From Oscillospiraceae bacterium (lineage in GTDB: Bacteria; Bacillota; Clostridia; Oscillospirales; Acutalibacteraceae), in the NCBI GenBank assembly GCA_015066385.1, contig SVOJ01000008.1, positions 1 to 64,000 of the forward strand: a stretch of DNA of 64,000 nt, given 5' to 3'. A model generated the notes under the pieces. It was not told the DNA's origin. It saw only the letters and a program-made list of their open reading frames with translations, and did no database searches. Shown piece by piece: positions 29,201 through 37,716 of this stretch (the first letter of the stretch is position 1; every line of letters starts with the position of its first letter). The translations under genes and the position numbers were made by a program.

Positions 29201-29296
29201 GTGCCTGTAACTTTGACTTTTCATGTTGGTAATTTTACTTTTACTATACATATCAAGTTTAAGCAAAAAGGTAACAACCGCCACCCTGGCCGGTGA
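29201..29296 (+). CDS. 31-aa peptide (V/M)PVTLTFHVGNFTFTIHIKFKQKGNNRHPGR, GTG start
   Basis: Same frame and SD position as copies 1 and 2; ATG replaced by GTG. Confidence 0.6.
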   Translation: MPVTLTFHVGNFTFTIHIKFKQKGNNRHPGR

Positions 29297-29358
29297 CGGT
29301 TGTTCAATAAAAAAATTTAACAACTAAGACACTAACCGCTTTAAACGGTAGCCTCTAC
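29265..29358 (-). ncRNA. Predicted antisense RNA, unit 3 (~94 nt)
   Basis: Minus-strand promoter 29365-29393 (TTGACA-17-TATAAT) and central terminator hairpin. Confidence 0.65.
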
Positions 29359-29364
29359 GGTTAT

Positions 29365-29393
29365 ATTATAGTCAATTGCTTCCGATTTGTCAA
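29365..29393 (-). promoter_or_regulatory. Unit 3 antisense promoter
   Basis: Minus strand TTGACA-17-TATAAT. Confidence 0.85.
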
Positions 29394-29413
29394 TGCAGAT
29401 CGGAAGTTTTTTG
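29379..29413 (+). terminator. Unit 3 sense-strand terminator
   Basis: cttccgat...atcggaag then tttttt. Confidence 0.75.
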
Positions 29414-31216
29414 TTATGTAAACTGTGAATTGTAGAGTGTGCTGTAGAATCCGCCGAGTTGCAGCAGTTCTTCGTGGTTGCCGTGCTCGGTGATTTCACC
29501 GTTCTGCACCACAAGAATGGTGTCGGCATTCTGAATGGTGGAAAGTCTGTGGGCGATCACAAAGCAGGTTCGGCCCTGCATCAGCTCGTTCATGGCATCC
29601 CTGATCTGTATTTCGGTTCTTGAGTCAACATTGGAAGTCGCTTCGTCGAGAATCAGCATGGGGGCATCCGACAAAAAGGCACGGGCAATGGTGATGAGCT
29701 GTTTTTGCCCCTTTGAAATGTTCACCCCGTCATCGGATAAAACCGTGTCATATCCGTCGGGCAGACTCTCTATATAACGGTCGATTCTGGCGGCTTTTGC
29801 GGCGGAACGGACCTCTTCTTCTGTTGCATCTTCTCTGCCGTAGGCAATGTTTTCAAACACCGTGCCGTGGAACAGCCATGTATCCTGCAATACCATGGTA
29901 AAACTCTTACGTAGGTCTGCACGTTTAATTTGCATGGACGGAATGCCGTCAATGCGGATTTCGCCCGATTGCGGATCGTAAAAGCGCATCAAGAGGTTGA
30001 TGATCGTTGTTTTTCCTGCCCCTGTCGGACCTACGATGGCAACGGTTGTGCCGGGTTGTGCCGTTACGGAAATGTGTTTGAGGATTGGTTTTTCGGGCAC
30101 ATAAGCGAAGGACACATCGTCAAGCACCGCTTCACCCCGCACATTTTCAAGAGGTTGTGCATCTTCTGCATCGGTAGGTTCGCTCGGTTCATCGAGAATA
30201 CGGAACACCCGCTCCGCCGCCGAGAATGCCGACTGAAATTCATGCAGAATATTTGAAAATTCGTTGATCGGCCCTGCAAACTTGCGGGAGTATTGCACAA
30301 ACTGTGCCACGCCGCCTAATGTGATGAACATGGCAGACCCCGCCGCCACGGCACCGCTTTGTGAGTTCATATACAAAATACCGCCGAAAATGGCAACCAG
30401 CGCAATGGAAATGTTGTTGATGAGGTTGATGCTCGGGAACAGCAATGCCGCACTGTATTCGGCATTGTAGTAGGCATCCATGGCTTCTTCGTTGCGTTTG
30501 TTGAAGCGGTCGGAAATCACATCCTGCCTGCCGTAGGCTTCGATGCTTCTTGCACCCGACAGCATTTCTTCCGCATAGCCGTTGAGCTCGCCGTATTTTT
30601 TGCTTCGTTTGCTGAACAGCGGCCGCACCTTTTTGGAACGGTAGCGGGTGAACAGCACCGAAACGGGCACGGTGAACACAAAAATGAGGATCATCGGCTT
30701 TGAAATATTCCACATGAAAATCAACGAGCCGATGACGGTGTAAATGCTTGTCATAACCTGCACAAGGTCATGCGAAAGGGTGCTGTTGACGGTGTCTATG
30801 TCGTAGGACAGGTGGCTGATGATGTCCCCCGTGTGATTGGTGTCAAAATAATTGACAGGCAGGGTGTTGAGCTTTTCAAACAACTCTTTTCGCATTTTGT
30901 AAGTGATTTTCTGGCTTAAGTGAATCATAATCACCGCAAGGATGTAGGACAGCCCTGCCGACAGCGCATAGCAGACGATCATTTTGATGACATTCACCCA
31001 CACCGCATCAAAATCGACACCGCTTGCAAGTTCAATCGCATCAATTGCCGCACCCGAATAGCGAGGGCCCAGCAGGGAAAGCTGATTGGAAAGAAGCGTG
31101 AACACAATGGCAGGTATAAATAAGTGCCATTGTTGCAACACGTATTTTCCCAATCGTATGAAAATGCCTTTGTTATCGCGTTTGCGCACGGGTGTCTTTT
31201 CTTTTTTCTCAGTCAA
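29414..31216 (-). CDS. ABC transporter, fused permease/ATPase (multidrug-type), second half of heterodimer; start uncertain (TTG)
   Basis: GPTGAGKTTIINLLMRFYDP, ISKGQKQLITIARAFLSDAPMLILDEATS. Confidence 0.9.
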   Translation of the reverse strand: MTEKKEKTPVRKRDNKGIFIRLGKYVLQQWHLFIPAIVFTLLSNQLSLLGPRYSGAAIDAIELASGVDFDAVWVNVIKMIVCYALSAGLSYILAVIMIHLSQKITYKMRKELFEKLNTLPVNYFDTNHTGDIISHLSYDIDTVNSTLSHDLVQVMTSIYTVIGSLIFMWNISKPMILIFVFTVPVSVLFTRYRSKKVRPLFSKRSKKYGELNGYAEEMLSGARSIEAYGRQDVISDRFNKRNEEAMDAYYNAEYSAALLFPSINLINNISIALVAIFGGILYMNSQSGAVAAGSAMFITLGGVAQFVQYSRKFAGPINEFSNILHEFQSAFSAAERVFRILDEPSEPTDAEDAQPLENVRGEAVLDDVSFAYVPEKPILKHISVTAQPGTTVAIVGPTGAGKTTIINLLMRFYDPQSGEIRIDGIPSMQIKRADLRKSFTMVLQDTWLFHGTVFENIAYGREDATEEEVRSAAKAARIDRYIESLPDGYDTVLSDDGVNISKGQKQLITIARAFLSDAPMLILDEATSNVDSRTEIQIRDAMNELMQGRTCFVIAHRLSTIQNADTILVVQNGEITEHGNHEELLQLGGFYSTLYNSQFT

Positions 31217-32924
31217 CAAAAGCACCTCCCATCTGTGAATCGCTGATCTCACGGTAGGCAAGGCAGGTTTCAAGCAGATCGTTATGCGTACCTTTGCCGA
31301 TGATTCTGCCGTCTTCAAGAACAAGAATCAGATCGCAGTTTTTGACGGAACTGACACGCTGTGCCACGGTAATGACGGTTGTATCTGTTAAGTTTGCATC
31401 GAGTGCCTGCCGCAGCAGTGCATCCGTTTTATAGTCCAAAGCGGACGAGGAATCGTCTAAAATCAGAATATCGGGATTGCCTGCCAGTGCACGGGCAAGC
31501 AGAACTCTTTGCCGTTGCCCGCCTGACAGGTTTGTGCCGTTGGCGGAAAGCAGATGGCCATAGCCGTCGGGAATGTCGCTGATAAAACCGTGTGCCTGTG
31601 CAATTTCGGCGGCACGGCGGATGTCTTCGTCGGATATTTCTCTGCCGAAACGGATGTTTTCAGCAATTGTATCGGCATAAATAAAGCCGTTCTGCAGGGA
31701 TGCACCGATCCTGTTCGTCAGGTCTTCACGGCTGTAAGAGGTAATATTTTTTCCGTTTATGCGGATTTCACCCTCGTTGGGCTCGTAAAAACGAAGAAGC
31801 AATCGAATAAGGGTGGATTTGCCGCTGCCCGTAGCACCGATGATGCCGAGCCGTTGTCCTTTTTGCAACGAAAATGAGATATTTTCAAGATTTTTACTTT
31901 TACCGAAGTAGGAAAAGCCGACATCGGAAAAGGTGACGTGAGCGTTGTCGGTCGGGTTTGTGTCGGGGGTGACCGTGTAGCGGTCGGGGGTGTCAAGAAC
32001 CTGCGAAATGCGGTTTGCTGATGCGGCACATTTTGTGTACATCACAAACATGCGCGACAGTGACATCATTGCCATGGAAATAAGGGTAAAATACTGCATG
32101 AATGCAATCACGGTGGCAGGGCTTGTCAGGTCGCTTTTTACCCTGTAGGCGGCAACGGCAACAACGCCCGCAATGCCTAAATTCATAAGCAGGGTCATCA
32201 CGGGGTTAACAATACCCATAATGGTGCCTGCCTTGCGTTCACGGGCAGAAAGTTCGCGGTTGACACGGTCGTAACGGCGGTTTTCGTGGTCATTTTTGGA
32301 GAGAGCCTTGATTACGCGGATGCCCTGAATATCTTCACGTGCAACACGCACCATGCCGTCCACGCTTTTTTGCACATCGCTGTACAGCGGAACACCTTTT
32401 CGGGAAATGCCGTACACGGTTGCAAAAATAACAGGCAATGTTGCAAGCATAACAAGCGATAACGCGGAGTCCATCAGCATCGTCAGCACCGTTCCGCCGA
32501 TGAGCAGAATCGGGGCACGTACTCCCATGCGTTGCATCATGCCGATAAAATTTTGCACATTGTAGGTGTCGGTGGTGATGCGTGATTCAAGCGAGGGGAT
32601 GGTGAACTTGTCCGTGTCTGTTGCGGATAGATACAAAGTTTTGCTGAACAGTTCTTTGCGCATGGCTTTGGAAAAACGGGTGGTCACTTTGGCCGCCATG
32701 CGGTTTGCGATGATGTTGCCCAAACACGCAATGATGCTGAAAATTACCATGACAACGCCGTAAAATACAATTTTGCCGATGTTTTGCTCAATGATTACAT
32801 TTTCGAGAATGTGCGTCAGAATATAAGGCAGAAACAGTTCTGCCACCGTCCCTGTGACTTTGACAAGAAAGCCCGCCGCCATCCGCAGACGATAGGGTTT
32901 TAAATACAGTAAAATCCGTTTCAT
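31209..32924 (-). CDS. ABC transporter, fused permease/ATPase (multidrug-type), first half of heterodimer
   Basis: GATGSGKSTLIRLLLRFYEP, LSGGQRQRVLLARALAGNPDILILDDSSSALD. Confidence 0.9.
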   Translation of the reverse strand: MKRILLYLKPYRLRMAAGFLVKVTGTVAELFLPYILTHILENVIIEQNIGKIVFYGVVMVIFSIIACLGNIIANRMAAKVTTRFSKAMRKELFSKTLYLSATDTDKFTIPSLESRITTDTYNVQNFIGMMQRMGVRAPILLIGGTVLTMLMDSALSLVMLATLPVIFATVYGISRKGVPLYSDVQKSVDGMVRVAREDIQGIRVIKALSKNDHENRRYDRVNRELSARERKAGTIMGIVNPVMTLLMNLGIAGVVAVAAYRVKSDLTSPATVIAFMQYFTLISMAMMSLSRMFVMYTKCAASANRISQVLDTPDRYTVTPDTNPTDNAHVTFSDVGFSYFGKSKNLENISFSLQKGQRLGIIGATGSGKSTLIRLLLRFYEPNEGEIRINGKNITSYSREDLTNRIGASLQNGFIYADTIAENIRFGREISDEDIRRAAEIAQAHGFISDIPDGYGHLLSANGTNLSGGQRQRVLLARALAGNPDILILDDSSSALDYKTDALLRQALDANLTDTTVITVAQRVSSVKNCDLILVLEDGRIIGKGTHNDLLETCLAYREISDSQMGGAFVD

Positions 32925-32926
32925 TT

Positions 32927-33562
32927 TTAACCCCATACATCTTCCTGCGTTCCGAACTGACCGTCTTCCACGGGGGCATCCGCAAAGCCGGTGGTGGTTT
33001 CGGGCGGGGGAGGAATAAACAGCGTTGTGTCTTCCGTCGGAATGTCTTCGATCGGTACGTCTGTCGGCAGAATGAATTCGTCCGTTGCGTTTTCGCCGAA
33101 ATCGTCCTGCGGCAGGGTGGTCACTTCACCGAATTGATTGTCCACGGAAATGTTTTCTTCTTCAATCGACGGCACTTCCGGTGGCGGTGCATCGGAAATT
33201 TCAAGCGCTGTGTCGGTCAGCACAAAGCCGACGGCAAAAAGAATCGGCAGGGCAATTGTCAGCAACACAAGACCGCGGTGCGAAAGCGGTTTGTCATCGT
33301 TTTGTTCGTTGATACGATACCCTTCGGCATCCACACGGTCGGGAAACTCACGGCTGAAACGGTAATAGCCCTTTGTCTTTTCGGCAAAGGGTGCTTTTTT
33401 GTCAGCGGCTTTTTCAATAAGCGTGCGGTATTGCGGATCGGCCGTGGGGCTTACCTGCTTTTTTTTCATGTAGTTGCGCTGACCGGGCTTGCGGTTTTCT
33501 TTGCGCTGACGCAAATTTTCACGCAGAAAATAGACGGTGTTGCGCAGTGTTTCAAATGCCAT
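32927..33562 (-). CDS. Single-TM protein with acidic Pro/Thr-rich C-terminal tail
   Basis: LTIALPILFAVGFVLT TM; low-complexity tail. Confidence 0.55.
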   Translation of the reverse strand: MAFETLRNTVYFLRENLRQRKENRKPGQRNYMKKKQVSPTADPQYRTLIEKAADKKAPFAEKTKGYYRFSREFPDRVDAEGYRINEQNDDKPLSHRGLVLLTIALPILFAVGFVLTDTALEISDAPPPEVPSIEEENISVDNQFGEVTTLPQDDFGENATDEFILPTDVPIEDIPTEDTTLFIPPPPETTTGFADAPVEDGQFGTQEDVWG

Positions 33563-33659
33563 GCAAGAATCCTTTCATAGTTTCCATTTTTTTTGCATTG
33601 CGCCTGACAAGGCATAAGAATAAAATGAAAACAGATAGTTTTAAGGAGTGGTAAAAACC

Positions 33660-34250
33660 GTGCAATGCAGAATGCTGAGTGAAAACGGAATAGAGGTTCA
33701 ACTGAGCCGCGATGAAATGCAGGCTCTTGATATTACATACGAAAATCTGGATTATGCCAATACCGAAACCCGCCGTGTGCTGTGGACGGTGCTTGATGAA
33801 GCAGGCAGCACCCTGGGATGCAATATTGATCTTTCGGGTCGGATGCTCATTGAAGCCCGACCCGACGGGGACGGCGGATGTATTCTTGATTTTACATTAT
33901 ACCCGCACACAAAAAACAAAGTAAAACGATCGAAATCCGTAAAAACGGACGGCACATTGTTGTTTGAAACCGACAGTGCCGATGCGTTGTTGCGGGCGGT
34001 CTGTGCAAGCGGGACGGACTGCCGTGCCGATCTGTATCTGCAGGGCGGGGTGTTCCGTTTGCTGTTATATCCTGCAACAGAGCAACGTCTGCGCCTGACA
34101 GCCGTGCTGGCGGAATTCGGTGCGTTGTATGAGCCGAATGCAAATGAAGTTGCCGCAATCAGTGAATACTGGCCGTGTGTGTGCAAAAATGCCGTGCAGC
34201 TGTTGCGGTCTTATGCCTTGCTCAGAGAGAGTAAAGATGTTCAAAACTGA
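33660..34250 (+). CDS. mecA: MecA-like adaptor protein
   Basis: MLSENGIEVQLSRDEMQALDITYENLDYANTETRRVLWTVLDEAG...; aaggag RBS, GTG start. Confidence 0.7.
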   Translation: MQCRMLSENGIEVQLSRDEMQALDITYENLDYANTETRRVLWTVLDEAGSTLGCNIDLSGRMLIEARPDGDGGCILDFTLYPHTKNKVKRSKSVKTDGTLLFETDSADALLRAVCASGTDCRADLYLQGGVFRLLLYPATEQRLRLTAVLAEFGALYEPNANEVAAISEYWPCVCKNAVQLLRSYALLRESKDVQN

Positions 34251-35343
34251 CACCCGAGTCGGCGATGACGATCTTTGTACCGCCGTTGAAACCGAACTGA
34301 AATCCCGATGCCACGCCGACCTTGAGTGTATAGGTCATGCGCACATCTTCATAAAGAATGGAGAAATTGTTCATATGTTCATGACCGCAGAATATGTTTT
34401 TGGTGGTACCGACTTGCTTGACCGCTTCAAAGAAGCCGTTGGGGACGGGATTGCCGTCTGCATCGCGCGGACAGCAGATTTTTTCGTTGCATTCGCCCGA
34501 GGCTGCAAAACCGTCACGCCATGTTTCGTTTTCAGTGTCCCAAGCGGCATCGTAAGCAAACTGATATTCCGCATTGGGAATGTGATAGAAAACGGTGGTT
34601 TCGGTCGGCTTTCCCGTGACGGACTGAATACCTTTTGCCGCCCATTTGTACCATTCGATCTGCGTTTCGTTCAGGTGTGATTTGTGTGTATCCATCATAA
34701 GAATGGAGTTGACCACCTTTTCACCCTCGCAGATGTTGATGATATAATTGCCGCAACCCATGGACGGATCCCCTTTTTTGAACAGGCAATACGGGCTTTG
34801 CATCATGATGTCGGCAAGGTAATTTGCATCGCAGTTGCCTTCTGCATCATGGTTGCCGAACACGGGTGCCCACGGTGTTTCAAAGGAATTCATCAGGTCG
34901 GTGATGCGTTTGACTGCAAAAACGGTGGAGTCGGTGCACACGATGTCACCGGTGACGGTGATGAGATCGGGCTGCACCTTTTTTACAAGTCTTTTCATGG
35001 TTGCCGAAGACAAAAATGCCGTGAATGCGCGGTAATCGTAGTCTGCAAAGTGCGTGTCCGTGAAGTTGAGAATCACAAAATCCTTGCCTTCTTCCTTTTG
35101 CAGAACAAAGGTGTCTTCCAATTTGTATTCATCGTCAGCCGACCACTCATCCGTGCTCGGTTCCCCGATGTACTCGGTGTTCTTGATTTCTTTCATGTGA
35201 AACAGTGCATAAATCATGTCTTTGAATGTTGCCATACGCACATATCCTTGCGTTGTGTCACTTGCCGCAACACAAAAGCCTGCCGTCGAAAAAACAAGAA
35301 CACTGCAAAGCAGAATGCTGATTATTTTTTTCATAAAAAACAA
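34222..35343 (-). CDS. Secreted calcineurin-like metallophosphoesterase
   Basis: NFTDTHFADYDY, VTGDIVCTDS, GNHDAEG, FCGHEH motifs. Confidence 0.85.
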   Translation of the reverse strand: MFFMKKIISILLCSVLVFSTAGFCVAASDTTQGYVRMATFKDMIYALFHMKEIKNTEYIGEPSTDEWSADDEYKLEDTFVLQKEEGKDFVILNFTDTHFADYDYRAFTAFLSSATMKRLVKKVQPDLITVTGDIVCTDSTVFAVKRITDLMNSFETPWAPVFGNHDAEGNCDANYLADIMMQSPYCLFKKGDPSMGCGNYIINICEGEKVVNSILMMDTHKSHLNETQIEWYKWAAKGIQSVTGKPTETTVFYHIPNAEYQFAYDAAWDTENETWRDGFAASGECNEKICCPRDADGNPVPNGFFEAVKQVGTTKNIFCGHEHMNNFSILYEDVRMTYTLKVGVASGFQFGFNGGTKIVIADSGVSFEHLYSL

Positions 35344-35358
35344 CTCCTGTTCATATAT

Positions 35359-35400
35359 TTATTCCAGGCCGTGCAGCATAACAAAGACGGCTTTGTTGTC
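35359..35400 (-). pseudogene. Remnant tandem duplication of rpe 3' end
   Basis: Minus strand encodes DNKAVFVMLHGLE* versus DRKAVIDLLHGLQ* in rpe. Confidence 0.7.
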
Positions 35401-35420
35401 TGCTATTCTTTCGTATATTC

Positions 35421-36071
35421 TTACTGCAGGCCGTGCAGCAGATCAATGACGGCCTTGCGGTCTGTCTGTTTGAATACATAACTGCCTGCAACAAGCACAT
35501 CCGCACCCGCTTTTACGCACAGCGGTGCGGTTTTGTCGTCCACGCCGCCGTCCACCTGAATGTGGGTGGCAAGACCTCTGCGGGTGATTTCTGCACGGAT
35601 TTTTTCAATTTTCGGCAACATATCTGCCATAAATTTCTGTCCGCCGAAACCGGGTTCCACAGTCATCACAAGCACCATATAAAGACGGTCAAGATAAGGG
35701 AATACCGCTTCAGCGGGAGTGCCGGGTTTGAGTGAAAGGGCGGCTTTAATGCCTTTTTCGTCAAGATAATCAAGCACTTCGCCGATGTCTGCATCCGCTT
35801 CAATGTGGAATGTGATGAGATCTGCCCCTGCTTCGACAAACAGGGGAGCCGCAAACTTCGGGTCTGTGACCATCAGATGCACGTCCAGCACCGTGTCGAA
35901 CTGCTTGCGCAGGGTGCTGACAAGGCCGGGGCCGAAACTTAAATTCGGCACAAAATGACCGTCCATAATGTCTATATGCAACATATCCGTGCCGCCGTTC
36001 ACCACGTCGGCGGCTTCAAGGGAAAGTTTACCGTAATCGCATCCCAACAGGGACGGGGAAACAAGGATCAT
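35421..36071 (-). CDS. rpe: Ribulose-phosphate 3-epimerase
   Basis: VSPSLLGCDYGKL, HIDIMDGHFVPNLSFGPG, VEPGFGGQKFM. Confidence 0.95.
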   Translation of the reverse strand: MILVSPSLLGCDYGKLSLEAADVVNGGTDMLHIDIMDGHFVPNLSFGPGLVSTLRKQFDTVLDVHLMVTDPKFAAPLFVEAGADLITFHIEADADIGEVLDYLDEKGIKAALSLKPGTPAEAVFPYLDRLYMVLVMTVEPGFGGQKFMADMLPKIEKIRAEITRRGLATHIQVDGGVDDKTAPLCVKAGADVLVAGSYVFKQTDRKAVIDLLHGLQ

Positions 36072-36249
36072 AATAAAACACTCCTTTCATCCCTTTATTA
36101 TACACCATTATAATTTATTTTTCAATACTTTTGGTGCGGTGCATATTTTTCTGTTTTTATTATTGATTTTTTAAGGAAAATAGTGTATTGTAGAATCAAA
36201 TACTATGGGTAATTGCGGTGTGCATTCCCGTTTTTAAGGAGTTTTAGCA

Positions 36250-36987
36250 ATGAAAAAAAAGATGATCTCAATTTTTTGTGTACTTCTGGCTATGAGTCTG
36301 TTGCTGTGCGGTTGTTCCTCGGATGACGATGCCGTTTCAGACGGCGATGTTTCCTTTGAACTGAGCAAAGACCTGATCGATGATGATCTTGCACAATTGA
36401 AACTGTTTGAAAGCGGTTGTTTTTATCTTAACGGTTTCATGACGGATGCAACGGGCGAAACGCTCCCGATGGAAATGGCAATCAAAAACAACAATACCTA
36501 TATGGGCTCGCAGATGGAAGGTGTGACCATTGCTTTCATGTGCGTGGACGGTAAATATTATATGAATTATCCCGACGGCGAATGCGTGCTCGAACTGGAT
36601 GAATCAGTTTGCAGTGAAATGGGACTCGATCCGACGGAACTGGCATTTGATGCTTCTTCCATTGCCATCGGTGATGTGGATAACAGTGTTCTTATCAGCG
36701 AAGAAGATGCCCTCGTGGATGACGTAAAGGCTGTTTGCCGTACATATCAGCAGCCCTCCGGCAACTATGTCAAGACCTACATGAAAGACGGCAAGATGAT
36801 CCGTTTGCAGCGTGAAGATGCACAGGGCAATATGACCAGTGTATTTGACATTGATGTGCTTGTCGATATTTTCCCCGATTCTGTTGTCAGTCTTCCGTCC
36901 GGCAGCAAACTGTACAGCGGAACAACAGGCATGATGGCGTTCATGATGAAATTCGCCGCCGCTGTCGGTATGGATGCTTTTGAATAA
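36250..36987 (+). CDS. Lipoprotein of unknown function
   Basis: LLCGC lipobox; C-terminal similarity to the 4434..5384 protein. Confidence 0.7.
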   Translation: MKKKMISIFCVLLAMSLLLCGCSSDDDAVSDGDVSFELSKDLIDDDLAQLKLFESGCFYLNGFMTDATGETLPMEMAIKNNNTYMGSQMEGVTIAFMCVDGKYYMNYPDGECVLELDESVCSEMGLDPTELAFDASSIAIGDVDNSVLISEEDALVDDVKAVCRTYQQPSGNYVKTYMKDGKMIRLQREDAQGNMTSVFDIDVLVDIFPDSVVSLPSGSKLYSGTTGMMAFMMKFAAAVGMDAFE

Positions 36988-36988
36988 A

Positions 36989-37699
36989 ATGAAAACAGCA
37001 CTTGTGTTCGGCGCAACGGGCGGAATCGGTGAAGCCGTTGTGCGCCGTTTGCACCGTGACGGATATAAAACCGCGCTCGGCTATTGCCGTTCCGAAGAAA
37101 AGGCAAAGGCTCTGGCAGAAGAATTGTCTGCTTTTTGCGTGTATTGCAATCAAAGCGACCCTGCCGGTGTCAATCAGGCCGTACAGACCGTGTATGCACA
37201 GTTCGGATCCTTGGATCTGCTTGTAAACTGCGCGGGCGTTTCCGAATGGGGGCTGTTTGACATGCTTTCCGATGAAGCGTGGCAACATCTTCGCGGTGTC
37301 AATCTGGACGGTACACTGTATGCCTGTCGTGCCGTCGTACCGCTTATGGTGCGTCAAAAAAGCGGTTGCATTGTGAATATGGGTTCCGTCTGGGGCGAAA
37401 CGGGAGCATCCTGTGAAGTGGCTTATTCAGCTTGCAAGGCAGGCGTTTCCGGGCTTACCAAGGCACTCGCAAAGGAACTTGCACCGTCGGGCATTACGGT
37501 CAACTGCGTTGCTCCGGGGGCTGTTGAAACCGCTATGATGCGCCGTTTTTCCGAAGCGGAAATCGATGCGCTCTGTGAAGAAATTCCCCTCGGCAGAATG
37601 GCAAAGCCCGAAGAAGTAGCCGATGCCGTTGCATTCCTTGCAAACGCGCCTTACATAACAGGTCAGATCCTCGGTGTCAACGGAGGACTTTATATCTGA
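36989..37699 (+). CDS. Short-chain dehydrogenase/reductase (FabG-like)
   Basis: GATGGIGEAVVRRL, VNCAG, YSACKAGV. Confidence 0.88.
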   Translation: MKTALVFGATGGIGEAVVRRLHRDGYKTALGYCRSEEKAKALAEELSAFCVYCNQSDPAGVNQAVQTVYAQFGSLDLLVNCAGVSEWGLFDMLSDEAWQHLRGVNLDGTLYACRAVVPLMVRQKSGCIVNMGSVWGETGASCEVAYSACKAGVSGLTKALAKELAPSGITVNCVAPGAVETAMMRRFSEAEIDALCEEIPLGRMAKPEEVADAVAFLANAPYITGQILGVNGGLYI

Positions 37700-37716
37700 A
37701 AAAAAGAGGAATTCAA

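Larger units (their letters stand above)
29146..29359 (+). repeat. Small-ORF/convergent-promoter unit, copy 3
   Basis: Same architecture as copies 1 and 2. Confidence 0.95.

Noticed and set aside
29018-29323. 101-aa minus-strand ORF across units 2 and 3
   Set aside because: Runs antisense through both repeat units; not conserved in copy 1 and lacks an RBS. The conserved sense ORFs explain the region.
27551-29359. Repeats as a CRISPR array
   Set aside because: Units are ~210 bp, one is inverted, spacing irregular, and they carry promoters and an ORF; no cas genes.
33660-33675. gcaatgcagaatgc as another AATGCAAAATGCA MITE end
   Set aside because: Too short, no partner end; part of the mecA-like start region.
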